Source: Cryobacterium breve (GTDB lineage: Bacteria; Actinomycetota; Actinomycetes; Actinomycetales; Microbacteriaceae). From it: 64,000 nucleotides of DNA. The stretch's first letter is position 1. The number at the start of each line of letters is the position of its first letter. Shown in pieces: positions 19,183 through 27,791 of the stretch. A program made the translations under genes and the position numbers. The notes beneath the pieces were generated by a model. The model was not told where the DNA came from and did not search any database. It saw only the letters and a program-made list of their open reading frames with translations. The DNA lies in NCBI RefSeq assembly GCF_004402375.1, contig NZ_SOGJ01000028.1, forward strand, positions 107,632 to 171,631, given 5' to 3'.

Positions 19183-19991
19183 CAATGATGACGGATGCCC
19201 CCTGGCTGGTCGCCCTCGACATCGACGGCACCACCATGCACGAAGACGGCACGATCAGCGCCGGAGTAGTCGACCAGATTCAGCGGCTCACTGCCGTCGG
19301 TCACGAGGTCATGCTCGCCACCGGCCGCTCGGCTGCCGCCACACTGCCGGTGCTGGACCGTCTCGACATCAAGCCGCGGTTCGTGGTCTGCTCGAACGGC
19401 GCGATCACCCTGCACCGCGACCCGGACGCACCCACCGGCTACCGGCGCGAATGGGTCGAGACCTTCGATCCGACGGCTGTGCTCCTCCAGATCCGCTCGC
19501 ACCTGGTCGGCGCCCGATATGCGGTCGAGGACGAACACGGTTTCTACCGGTACACCGAGCCCTTCCCGGATGCCACGATCGGGCTGGACAGCGAGCACGT
19601 CGGTTTCGACGATCTCCTGACCCAGGACGCCACCCGCGTGGTCGTGATCTCGCCCGATCATGACATGGAGGACTTCCTCAAGGTCGTGGACCGGATGGGT
19701 CTGAACCGGGTGAGCTACGCGATCGGCTGGACCGCGTGGCTGGACATCGCCCCTGACGGCGTGAACAAGGCCACGGCCATGGAACGGGTGCGGGCCGAGT
19801 TCGGAATTCCGCGCAGCCGGGTGATGGCCGTCGGCGACGGCCGCAACGACATCGAGATGCTGGAGTGGGCGGCGATTCACGGCCGTGGAGTGGCCATGGG
19901 CCAGGCACCGCAGGACGTTCTTTCCGTGGCGAGCGAGATCACCGGGGCCGTGCACGAAGACGGGCTCGCTGTCGTTCTAGGCAGCCTGTAG
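19179..19991 (+). CDS. Cof-type HAD hydrolase
   Basis: 270-residue HAD phosphatase with a C2-type cap. Motif I is LDIDGTT (nucleophile and acid/base Asp at about 13 and 15), motif II is LATGRS, and motif IV is [11 protein letters not shown]. Substrates are probably small sugar or nucleotide phosphates; this class is promiscuous. The ATGA overlap with serS shows translational coupling. The gene ends with AVVLGSL about 120 bp before the first tRNA-Ser. Confidence 0.92.
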   Translation: MTMMTDAPWLVALDIDGTTMHEDGTISAGVVDQIQRLTAVGHEVMLATGRSAAATLPVLDRLDIKPRFVVCSNGAITLHRDPDAPTGYRREWVETFDPTAVLLQIRSHLVGARYAVEDEHGFYRYTEPFPDATIGLDSEHVGFDDLLTQDATRVVVISPDHDMEDFLKVVDRMGLNRVSYAIGWTAWLDIAPDGVNKATAMERVRAEFGIPRSRVMAVGDGRNDIEMLEWAAIHGRGVAMGQAPQDVLSVASEITGAVHEDGLAVVLGSL

Positions 19992-20112
19992 CGGGTGCCC
20001 AGCCGGCTGCCAGCATCTTCTGGCACTGTGGTCAGTCGGCGAGCGGTTAGAATCGGTCGGTATTCGCAAGTCCGCGTCGCGTGTTCGATCAGCGCAGTCG
20101 GGCAGTGAATCG

Positions 20113-20197
20113 GGAGGGCTGTCCGAGCGGCCGATGGAGCCAGTCTTGAAAACTGGTGGGCAGAGATGTCTCGTGGGTTCGAATCCCACGCCCTCCG
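20113..20197 (+). tRNA. tRNA-Ser(TGA)
   Basis: Acceptor GGAGGGC pairs with GCCCTCC at the 3' end, with discriminator G. The anticodon loop is CTTGAAA with anticodon TGA, there is a long class II variable arm, and the T loop is GGTTCGAATCC. The 3' CCA is not encoded. Confidence 0.96.
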
Positions 20198-20238
20198 CAC
20201 CTTTACTCTGCACGGCCTGCATCAACGAAGGGACCTGA

Positions 20239-21525
20239 GTGAGCGACCAAATGCGCCCCCGCTCGTCACGAACGAGGAAGCTCGCCACCATCGCCCGCCA
20301 CGGTCGCCTCCGTCGCTCCAACCCATTCACCGCCCTGGCCAAGGTTCTTGCCGCTTCACTGGCCGTCCTGCTCGTGAGCGGCGTGTCCGTTGCCGCGATC
20401 GCGACCTACGACGTCGCCGCGAGCGTGCAGCCGAGCGTGAAGCTCGCCAACGAGACCGAGGGCCCGGCACCCAGCATCGATGCGATCAAAGGTGGGGTGA
20501 ACCTGCTCATCGTCGGCAGTGACAGCCGCAAAGGCCAGGGCGAATCATTCGGTCCCGAAGACTCCACCGGCGACCTCAACGACGTGACCATGCTGCTGCA
20601 CATCTCCGAGGACCACAGCAACGCCTCCGTGATCAGCTTTCCTCGGGACCTGTACGTGCCCATCCCCGAGTGCCCCGACCCGGAGGGTGGCACCTTCAAC
20701 GCGATGAGCAGCCAGAAGATCAACACCACGCTCACCTACGGCGGCCTGGCCTGCACGGTGCTCACCGTGGAGAAGCTCACCGGTCTGAGCATCCCCTACG
20801 CGGCGGAGGTGCAATTCAACGGGGTCATCGCCATGTCCACGGCGGTCGGAGGCGTTCCGGTCTGTGTCGCCGAGGACATCGAGGACGAGTACACGAACAC
20901 GTACCTGGAGGCCGGCATGCACACCCTGGAGGGCACGGCCGCGCTCCAGTTCCTGCGCACCCGCCACGGCGTCGGCGACGGCAGTGACCTGACCCGGATC
21001 AGCAACCAGCAGGTGTTCCTCTCCTCGCTCATGCGCACGGTCAAGAGCGCCGAGACCCTCACCGATCCGCTCAAGGTCTACTCGCTGGCCAAAGCCGTGA
21101 CGGCGAACATGAGCCTGTCCACGAATCTGAACGATGTCTCCACTCTTGCCTCGATCGCGGTGGCGCTGAAGGACATCGACCTCAGCAAGGTCGTCTTCAT
21201 TCAGGTGCCGACCGGCACGGTCGACGGCGGGGTGGAGGCGATCGAACCCGACTTTGAGGACCTCTTCGCTGCGGTTGCCGCTGACGCCTCGCTCCAGTTG
21301 GGCGGAACTACCGGGGGAGGCGCGACCATCGACCCGAGCGCTCCAGTGGAAGCCGAACCTGCGCCGGTAGCCACCACCGACCCGGAGACCGGCGAGGTTG
21401 CGAACCCCGCCGTCCCCGACCCGGCTGTGACGGATCCGTCGACAACCGTGCTCTCGGACTCCGTGACCGGCCAGACCGCGGGCGAACTCACCTGTTCGGT
21501 CGGGCGCACGCTCGACGACCAGTAG
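20239..21525 (+). CDS. LytR-CpsA-Psr (LCP) family protein
   Basis: 428-residue membrane-anchored LCP phosphotransferase that attaches polyprenyl-phosphate-linked glycopolymers to peptidoglycan. A basic N-terminus (RSSRTRKLATIARHGRLRR) precedes one TM segment at about 34-58. The LCP domain has GGVNLLIVGSDSRKG, DVTMLLHI, VISFPRDLYVPIP and FLRTRHGVGDGSDLTRISNQ, with the conserved Asp and Arg residues that bind the pyrophosphate. The last 80 residues are a Pro/Thr/Ala/Val-rich tail ending with a short LTCSVGRTLDDQ. Start GTG. It sits between two tRNA-Ser genes. Confidence 0.93.
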   Translation: MSDQMRPRSSRTRKLATIARHGRLRRSNPFTALAKVLAASLAVLLVSGVSVAAIATYDVAASVQPSVKLANETEGPAPSIDAIKGGVNLLIVGSDSRKGQGESFGPEDSTGDLNDVTMLLHISEDHSNASVISFPRDLYVPIPECPDPEGGTFNAMSSQKINTTLTYGGLACTVLTVEKLTGLSIPYAAEVQFNGVIAMSTAVGGVPVCVAEDIEDEYTNTYLEAGMHTLEGTAALQFLRTRHGVGDGSDLTRISNQQVFLSSLMRTVKSAETLTDPLKVYSLAKAVTANMSLSTNLNDVSTLASIAVALKDIDLSKVVFIQVPTGTVDGGVEAIEPDFEDLFAAVAADASLQLGGTTGGGATIDPSAPVEAEPAPVATTDPETGEVANPAVPDPAVTDPSTTVLSDSVTGQTAGELTCSVGRTLDDQ

Positions 21526-21613
21526 CGCCCGACGGGCACCACGCGGCCCGGTTCGTGCGGATGCCGTCAGTACGGTTATGATTGCTATCGTGTGTTTGCA
21601 GTGCAGGCACCAA

Positions 21614-21704
21614 GGAGACGTCGCATAGTACGGCTTAGTGCACCACCCTGCTAAGGTGGAGTACCCTTCACGGGGTACCGTGGGTTCAAATCCCACCGTC
21701 TCCG
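21614..21704 (+). tRNA. tRNA-Ser(GCT)
   Basis: Acceptor GGAGACG pairs with CGTCTCC, with discriminator G. The anticodon stem-loop CCACCCTGCTAAGGTGG gives GCT, followed by a long variable arm (TACCCTTCACGGGGTA) and T loop GGTTCAAATCC. The 3' CCA is not encoded. Confidence 0.96.
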
Positions 21705-21707
21705 CTG

Positions 21708-21734
21708 AAAAACCCCTGGCGAGCTGGGGGTTTT
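21708..21734 (+). terminator. rho-independent terminator after tRNA-Ser
   Basis: AAAACCCC pairs with GGGGTTTT around a short GC-rich loop, and the TTTT on the 3' arm acts as the tail. It lies directly behind tRNA-Ser(GCT). Confidence 0.8.
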
Positions 21735-21935
21735 CTCGCATATGTGTGGAGCACAGCGTTCGCCCACATTGTAGAGGCACAGCCCGAGGTGGGCCCCGAA
21801 GCGTGGCAGCATACTCACACTGCGCGACGCTTGCCGGCGGTGATCGGCAGAGCAGAGTCGTTTCGGCTTGACCCCTCCGCGACTGATGCGAACAATTCGC
21901 TGGAAAAGGCTTGCAGGGCTGACAATTTTCGGGAC

Positions 21936-22816
21936 TCAGGTTGCAGTCGAAGTTTCTTCTGGTGCCCCGGTCGGGGTGGGTTCGAATCGCCGGTGTTCGA
22001 GGACTAGTGCGGTGAGCAGGATGAGGTCGATAGCGACCAGCAGGACGACGCCACTTATATTGCTGCCGATGAACAAGAGGGCGACGATCAGCGCGACCGC
22101 GATGAACCGTTCGTAGGTGATTATTCCGTGGGAGCGGCGCGCGGCGTAGCCCATACTGCCGAAGTACAGCACGAAGCCGACTGCGCCCATCGTTCGATAC
22201 GCCGGGGGCCCCGAGTGCGACGATGATGAACATCGCGTGGCGTTCGGCAAAGTGGTACGGACGGATCACCCAGTCTTGTCCGCCGGCCTGGATCGGGGGC
22301 TTCATGACGAGCACGCCGAGGATCCATGCCACGTCACGGGCTATATCTGTCAGGAACCCGCCGATCACGAACAGCGTCATGGCCACTAGCGTGGGCGCCG
22401 AGTACTTCAGCACCGATCGGTACGCCCGCGCCTGCACAGGGAGGCCGATGACCATGAGGGCGACACCCATGAGAGAGATGGCGGCCAAAGGAATCGCGAA
22501 GAAGGGGCCGCTTTCAGCGAAGGCGCTCGGGAGCGCCGCCGCCATCGGGACACTGGCAGCGGTCGCGATCAGGAACAGCACGCGGACGGTTCTCGATCGC
22601 CTGGGGACAGCGTTGGCCGACCACGTGAATTGGGTCCATGGCAGCCACAGCATCAGGAACAGTCGCGTTGCCTGACCGACGGTGGCCCAGGTCGGCGCCC
22701 CCCAGAAGGAGCTTCACGAGCTGGGAGAACGCGAAGACGAACGCGAGATCGAAGAATAACTCGACCGGGTCGGCGGGAAACTTGTTCGATGCCTCAGTCC
22801 CGTCGGGGTTCACCAT
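21936..22816 (-). pseudogene. ltrA: low temperature requirement protein A (LtrA), degraded
   Basis: LtrA-family membrane protein split over three frames. The N-terminus (start ATG 22816) has DPVELFFDLAFVFAFSQLV. A second frame from about 22660 carries several TM helices and RPYHFAERHAMFIIVALG. The third frame (22190-21936) holds the last two TM helices. The frame changes fall near 22670 and 22215, and at the second the text jumps from FIIVALG to a late helix, implying an internal deletion of roughly 100 residues. The family normally has about 380-400 residues; only about 290 codons remain. No function is expected. Confidence 0.8.
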
Positions 22817-23039
22817 GCTCCGAGGGTACCCCTCTGCGGCCTGCCAGCGGCCGGGTGGGCTTCGACGTTCTTCACGCGCGATCCGCTGCACCTGGTGGAC
22901 TGCGCGGAGACCCTGGCGATGGGTCGCGCGACGTCGACTGCTCGGCGCGACGAGGGACGAAGTGGAGCGCGTGATTGCCCAGGAAATCGGCTGCCAGCGC
23001 TGGTTGAGCCCGTCTACCGGGCACCCCGATCCCAGAAAA

Positions 23040-24542
23040 CTAGTCTGGCGCTGGTCGAGCCTGTCGAGACCGGAGCCCAGACCCCGCCCGATTATTCCCA
23101 GCTGCCCGCCATCTGCGGCCAGGGTCGAAGCAGAGCGGTGCCCTGACTTCGGGTTTGCCTCTCGCCATGCGGATTTCCCACCCGGAGGTGTCGATGCTGT
23201 GGTGGTGATACCAGCAGAGCAGCACCCCGTTCTCGATCGCGGTCCTCCCGTCTCGGGACCAGGGAATCACGTGGTGAACCTCGCACCAGGCTGCCGGCAC
23301 CGTGCACCCCGGAATGATGCAACCGCCGTCGCGGGCGGCGATGGCGCGGCGCTGGGACCGGTTGAAGAAGCGTCTCTCGGTGCTGAGGGTGAGCACCTCG
23401 TCGTTCGGTCCACACACGATCTGCTGAAAACCGCCGGCGCAGATGGCTTGCGTCACGCTGGTCAGCGAGATCGGCGCTTCGACGCCGTCGATCCAGCCCA
23501 CTCCGCGGTCGGCGACCAGGTCAGACTGGTTCACGTGGATCATCACCGTCGGCGCGGCACCACCCATCGACGGGGTTCCCGCATCCCGAGTGGCAGCCTC
23601 AAGGACACCCCGGAGGATGTCGGCCCGCTTCTCACCACCGTTTCGGTCATCGCTGAGGGCCGCGGCCTCGGCTCCCGGGATGAGCTCCCCAGCATCCATC
23701 CGCGCCTGCTCCTCCTCGGTGGGGAACGCTGGCGCCGCGTGCGCGGAGAGGTAGGTGTCGAAGATCCCGTTCATGATGCCGCGCAGTTCTGGGGTGACCC
23801 CGCCGCGGAGCGGATAGAGGCCGTCGCGGAAGAGGCCGAATCCGACAGTGCTGCGGGCCTGAGCGACGGGCTCAGTGGGGGCGGTGCCGTCAGGGTCGAG
23901 GTGGGCCTGCCACTGCCCTGCCATCCCCCGCACCAGGTCCGCCGGGAACGCGAACCCCTCACCGGGAAGCCCGAGGGTCTCTTCGGTGACAGCACCGGTC
24001 GCATGGGCGACCAGGGTGCGCTCGGCCATGCCAAGGTCGTCCGGCGCGACCCGCGCCGCGACTCGGTCGAGGGCGGTGACGATATTCTCCGCCGCATCCA
24101 CACCGAGGTCACCGGCCGCGAGGGCATCCGCCACGGCCGGGTAGAACGGCGGCAACACGCTCGTGCCGGCCATGCGAGGCAGTACGTTGTCGCTGAGTCG
24201 CACCCGCCGGTTCGCCTCCCGGAATGAGATGCGCGTCAACCGGGTGATCAGGTCGGTGCCGCTGGAGGCGCCGTTCTTGTGGGCGAGGGACTCGTGGCCG
24301 AGGATGCTTCGGGACCGCACCGCGATGTCAGCGGCGGATGCGACCCTGGCGGCATCGACTCGACGGCCGAGGTCTTCCACCGTGCCCAGCACTGCCATCG
24401 CATCCGCCTCGCTCAGCAGCGAGAAGGACACCGAATCGAGAACCGCCGCGGCCAGGTCACGGGTCTGCTGCAGCTGCTGCACGAGGGAAGAAACCGCCGG
24501 AATAGAGGCGGTCGGAGAGTTCGGAGTGGGGGCTCCTGCCAT
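23040..24542 (-). CDS. DUF222/HNH endonuclease (13E12-type)
   Basis: 500-residue protein of the actinobacterial DUF222-HNH group (formerly REP13E12). A DUF222 helical region spans about 20-370 (LGHESLAHKNGASSGTDLI, RVRLSDNVLPRM). A C-terminal HNH nuclease (about 410-465) has GGCIIPGC, CEVHHVIPWS and NGVLLCWYHH, which gives the Cys zinc ligands and the His-Asn-His catalytic set. The biological role is unsettled; these genes are often multicopy in Microbacteriaceae. The 3' end overlaps a REP-like 19-mer at 23053. The codons look intact. Confidence 0.88.
   Translation of the reverse strand: MAGAPTPNSPTASIPAVSSLVQQLQQTRDLAAAVLDSVSFSLLSEADAMAVLGTVEDLGRRVDAARVASAADIAVRSRSILGHESLAHKNGASSGTDLITRLTRISFREANRRVRLSDNVLPRMAGTSVLPPFYPAVADALAAGDLGVDAAENIVTALDRVAARVAPDDLGMAERTLVAHATGAVTEETLGLPGEGFAFPADLVRGMAGQWQAHLDPDGTAPTEPVAQARSTVGFGLFRDGLYPLRGGVTPELRGIMNGIFDTYLSAHAAPAFPTEEEQARMDAGELIPGAEAAALSDDRNGGEKRADILRGVLEAATRDAGTPSMGGAAPTVMIHVNQSDLVADRGVGWIDGVEAPISLTSVTQAICAGGFQQIVCGPNDEVLTLSTERRFFNRSQRRAIAARDGGCIIPGCTVPAAWCEVHHVIPWSRDGRTAIENGVLLCWYHHHSIDTSGWEIRMARGKPEVRAPLCFDPGRRWRAAGNNRAGSGLRSRQARPAPD
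23053..23071. repeat. REP-like 19-mer
   Basis: GGTCGAGCCTGTCGAGACC, the exact complement of the sequence at 14136-14154. It lies at the 3' edge of the HNH gene, beside a degenerate copy at 23002-23018. Confidence 0.5.
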
Positions 24543-24632
24543 ACCTATATAGTAGCTATCTTCTAATATAGCGTCAATATGTTAACAACTTAAATCGAAA
24601 CCATTTCGCTCCATCGATACTGAAGCCGGGTG

Positions 24633-24664
24633 CGAGCAAGCCGAGCAAGCCGAGCAAGCCGAGC
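24633..24664. repeat. 9 bp tandem repeat CGAGCAAGC x3.5
   Basis: Three full and one partial copy of CGAGCAAGC in the gap between the HNH gene and the alkaline phosphatase gene, upstream of the latter's promoter region. No protein is encoded here. Confidence 0.85.
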
Positions 24665-24771
24665 CGGAAAGGTTGTTCATCCGGCGGCCATTCGGGGGAC
24701 ACCACTGACATCTAGAGTCCGAGGGTGGCAACAGAAGCTGTCACTCTCGTTGTCCCCACCTCAGGAGAAAC

Positions 24772-26301
24772 ATGCGACGTCCCTTCTCGGCGCTGGCTGC
24801 CACAACACTGGTGGTGGCCCTGGCGGCCACCGCCACCCTCACCGGCCTGGTCGGCACCTCCCTCTCGGCCTCGGCCGACGACGACAAGGGTCGAGCGAAG
24901 AATGTCATCTACTTGCTCGGGGACGGCATGGGTCGCACCCACGTCACCGCTGCCCGGGAGCGCTTCTACGGCTCGGACGGAAAGCTGGCCATGGAGACTC
25001 TGGAGGCGCAGGGGCATGTGAGCACCTATGCGGTGGAGAAACTCTCCGGTCAGCCCGGCCAGGCAGACTTCCGCCCCAACCCGGTCACGGACTCCGCCTC
25101 GGCCGCGACCGCCTGGGCCTCGGGTGTCAAGACGTACAACGCCGCCCTCGGCGTCGATGCCAAAGGCGTCGCCGTGCCGACGATGATGGAACTTGCCAAG
25201 AAGGCCGGCTATCGCACCGGCAACGTGTCCACGGCGGAGGTCACCGACGCCACGCCGGCCGGCCAGATGAGCCACGCCCTCGCCCGAGGATGCCAGGGGC
25301 CGGTCTACTCCGACGCGTCCTGCCAGGACCTCGCGCTGACCGGGTCCGCTCTGCCCACGACCGACGTACGGGTGACCCCCATCGCCGATCAGATTGCCCG
25401 CAACGGCACCGCCGATGTGATCCTCGGCGGTGGCCTCGGCCGCTTCGATGCCGCCGACGAGGCAGCGCTGACCGCCCAGGGCTACTCGGTGCTCGGTTCG
25501 ATCGCGAACCAGAGGACGGCCACGAAAACCGACCTCGCGGCCGCCACCGGCCAGAAGGTCTTCGGGCTGTTCAACCGAGGCAACCTCACCGTCGAAAAGT
25601 CCAAACGTGACAACCCCTCGTCGGCCCAAGCGCAGGAGCCGAGCCTGCCGGAGATGACGAGCAAGGCCATCGAGCTGCTCAGCCATAAGGGCGAGAAGGG
25701 TGAGAAGAACGAGAAGGGCGAGAAGAGCGACAAGGGCTTCTACCTGCAGATCGAAGGGGCGCTGATCGACAAGCGCTCCCACGCCAACGACGCAGCCCAG
25801 ACCCTCGATGAGATCAAGGCCTTCGACGACGCCGTCACGATCGCGCAGGACTTTGCCCAGCGCGACGGTAACACCCTCGTCATCGTCACGGCAGACCACG
25901 AATGCGCCGGGTTCAACATCATTGAAAAGGGAACCTTCACCAATGCTGAGGCGTCGACCCCTCCGGCCAACGTCGACAGCGGCAACACCGCCAACAACTC
26001 CGCGCCGACCAGGCCGAGCAATGCGCGGGATGCGGCCCGATCCACCGGCATCGTGAACGGATCGGGCGCGGCCGACGCGAAGAACTTCGGCCCGGCCACC
26101 TTCCGCACACCCACCGACCCGGCCGGTGTCACCGACGGTTCCCCAGAGGCCGGTCTGTGGCTGAGCTACCTCTCCAGCAACCACACCGGCGCGGATGTCC
26201 CGGTCTACGCCTCCGGTCCCGGCTCCGACCAGTTGGAAGGCACCACCGACAACACGGCCCTGTTCACCATCGTCGGCCACGCCCTGCGCGTCATCCGATA
26301 G
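24772..26301 (+). CDS. secreted alkaline phosphatase
   Basis: 509-residue PhoA-superfamily alkaline phosphatase. A Sec signal peptide spans residues 1-36 (ends SLSASA). Metal and catalytic motifs: LLGDGMGRTHVTAAR (Asp ligand), the nucleophile Ser in TDSASAATAWASG, HANDAAQ, and TADHECAGFN near the C-terminus. A low-complexity lysine/glutamate/glycine insert (GEKGEKNEKGEK, encoded at 25689-25735) precedes GFYLQIEGALID. It releases phosphate from organic esters outside the cell. A Shine-Dalgarno AGGAG lies just before the ATG, and the gene is followed 50 bp later by a small secreted protein with the same leader context. Confidence 0.95.
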   Translation: MRRPFSALAATTLVVALAATATLTGLVGTSLSASADDDKGRAKNVIYLLGDGMGRTHVTAARERFYGSDGKLAMETLEAQGHVSTYAVEKLSGQPGQADFRPNPVTDSASAATAWASGVKTYNAALGVDAKGVAVPTMMELAKKAGYRTGNVSTAEVTDATPAGQMSHALARGCQGPVYSDASCQDLALTGSALPTTDVRVTPIADQIARNGTADVILGGGLGRFDAADEAALTAQGYSVLGSIANQRTATKTDLAAATGQKVFGLFNRGNLTVEKSKRDNPSSAQAQEPSLPEMTSKAIELLSHKGEKGEKNEKGEKSDKGFYLQIEGALIDKRSHANDAAQTLDEIKAFDDAVTIAQDFAQRDGNTLVIVTADHECAGFNIIEKGTFTNAEASTPPANVDSGNTANNSAPTRPSNARDAARSTGIVNGSGAADAKNFGPATFRTPTDPAGVTDGSPEAGLWLSYLSSNHTGADVPVYASGPGSDQLEGTTDNTALFTIVGHALRVIR

Positions 26302-26351
26302 CGCGGACCGAACCAACCACCCAGCCGGCGACCGCACCTCAGGAGAATCGA

Positions 26352-26888
26352 ATGAAACTCAGAACACCTCAGCTTGCGGCCCTGGTCATCGTGGTGGGGT
26401 TGGTCGCCGGACTGGCCACGGTCACACTGGCCGTCACCAACCCGGCGGGCACGGATGCTGTGCCCGCCGTGGTGACACCGCAGATGTCTTTTGCCGGGCT
26501 CGCCGCGGCGACGGGGGAGCCCGAACTTGTCGGCATGGCGCAGGCCCAGCCGAGCCGTGGTGAGATCGTTCAGGTGGCCGGCCCGTTCGATGACCGGTTC
26601 TCCCTGGAGGACTTGGCCTTCGACGGCGCCTCCGTCACCGGGGCCGTGCGGGTCACCAGCGACGTAAGTGAGGTGATCGACCTACAGGTTCTGGCCGGGT
26701 TCTACGACGAGCAGGGGAATCTGCTCGGCACCGATCGCTTCGTGCACCATCTCGGCTCGACTGACCCGTCGCATGCCCACGAGACAGCTCCGGACGAACG
26801 AATGATCTTCCGGATCGAGGTCCCGGCTGTCCTGGCCGGCCAGGCTGTCGGAGTGGCTCTCGGTGTGCCCGTGCTCGTGAATGAATAG
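26352..26888 (+). CDS. small secreted protein of unknown function
   Basis: 178 residues: a hydrophobic N-terminal signal or anchor (LAALVIVVGLVAGLATVTLAV, about 9-29), then a soluble beta-rich domain (VQVAGPFDDRFSLEDLAFDG, VIDLQVLAGFYDEQGNLLGTDRF). I do not recognise the family. AGGAG at 26341-26345 sets the start 6 nt later. The spacing of 50 bp to the phosphatase suggests one operon, so a role beside phosphatase export is possible but unproven. Confidence 0.75.
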   Translation: MKLRTPQLAALVIVVGLVAGLATVTLAVTNPAGTDAVPAVVTPQMSFAGLAAATGEPELVGMAQAQPSRGEIVQVAGPFDDRFSLEDLAFDGASVTGAVRVTSDVSEVIDLQVLAGFYDEQGNLLGTDRFVHHLGSTDPSHAHETAPDERMIFRIEVPAVLAGQAVGVALGVPVLVNE

Positions 26889-26968
26889 CCGATCCGCTGC
26901 CCCCGGCTGCCCGGAACTAAGGTCAGGGTCAGGGATGCAGTGCCCTCTCTTCCGGCGCGACGGCGCCG

Positions 26969-27703
26969 CTACCGGTACTCCGGGTTCGGCTGGAATCCGA
27001 ACCGCTCGCCCTGATCCCACTCGCCGCGCAGATTGCCGTACGCGGGGATGCCGCCGCTGGCCTTCAGGATCGCAGCCAAATGCATCAGGTTCCAGGTCAT
27101 GAAGGTCACGTTGCGGTTCGTGAAGTCGCTGTCCGGTCCGCCGGATCCCGGGTCCAGGTAGCTCGGCCCCGGGCCGATCGAACCGATCCAGCCGGCGTCC
27201 GCCGCCGGGGGGACCGTGAACCCGATGTGCTGCAGGCTGTAGAGCACGTTCGACGCGCAATGCTTCACACCGTCTTCGTTGCCGGTGATGACGGCGCCGC
27301 CCACCTTGCCGTAGTAAACATACTGACCCTGGTCGTTGAACTCGCCCGACATGGCGTAAAGGCGTTCGATGACGCGTTTGGTGACGGAGCCGTTGTCGCC
27401 GAGCCAGATCGGACCGCCGATCACGACGATGTCGGAGGTACGCACCGTTTCGAACAGGGCGGGCCAGGCATCCGTCGCCCAGCCGTGCTCGGTCATATCG
27501 GGGTAGACGCCCGTGGCGATGTCGTGGTCGACGGCCCGAATGGTCTCGACGTGGACGCCCTGCTCGTGCATCAGGTTGATGCTGAGATTCATCAGACCCT
27601 GCGTGTGGCTGACTTCCGGACTTCGTTTCAGGGTGCAATTGATGAACAAGGCCCGCAGGCCCGCATATTCTAAGGATGACTGGGTGTTGTGGGTCGCGGT
27701 CAT
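26969..27703 (-). CDS. flavodoxin-like NAD(P)H-dependent oxidoreductase
   Basis: 244-residue flavoprotein of the NADPH-dependent FMN reductase/flavodoxin-fold group. It starts MTATHNTQSS at 27703, followed by the phosphate-loop strand ALFINCTLKRSPEVSHTQGL. The flavin-contact loop is VVIGGPIWLGDNGSVTKRVIERL, and the second loop is GAVITGNEDGVKHC. It is likely a cytoplasmic quinone, azo or metal reductase, but the specificity is not visible. Divergent from the MFS exporter; convergent with the small secreted protein. Confidence 0.88.
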   Translation of the reverse strand: MTATHNTQSSLEYAGLRALFINCTLKRSPEVSHTQGLMNLSINLMHEQGVHVETIRAVDHDIATGVYPDMTEHGWATDAWPALFETVRTSDIVVIGGPIWLGDNGSVTKRVIERLYAMSGEFNDQGQYVYYGKVGGAVITGNEDGVKHCASNVLYSLQHIGFTVPPAADAGWIGSIGPGPSYLDPGSGGPDSDFTNRNVTFMTWNLMHLAAILKASGGIPAYGNLRGEWDQGERFGFQPNPEYR

Positions 27704-27791
27704 GGATACTAGTTTTGCACCGGCCGCCGACCTCGGCAAGGGCGGCTCGCGGGGCTCCGGGGTGCGCCCGCAGGCTCCGAGGAGGTTGAGT

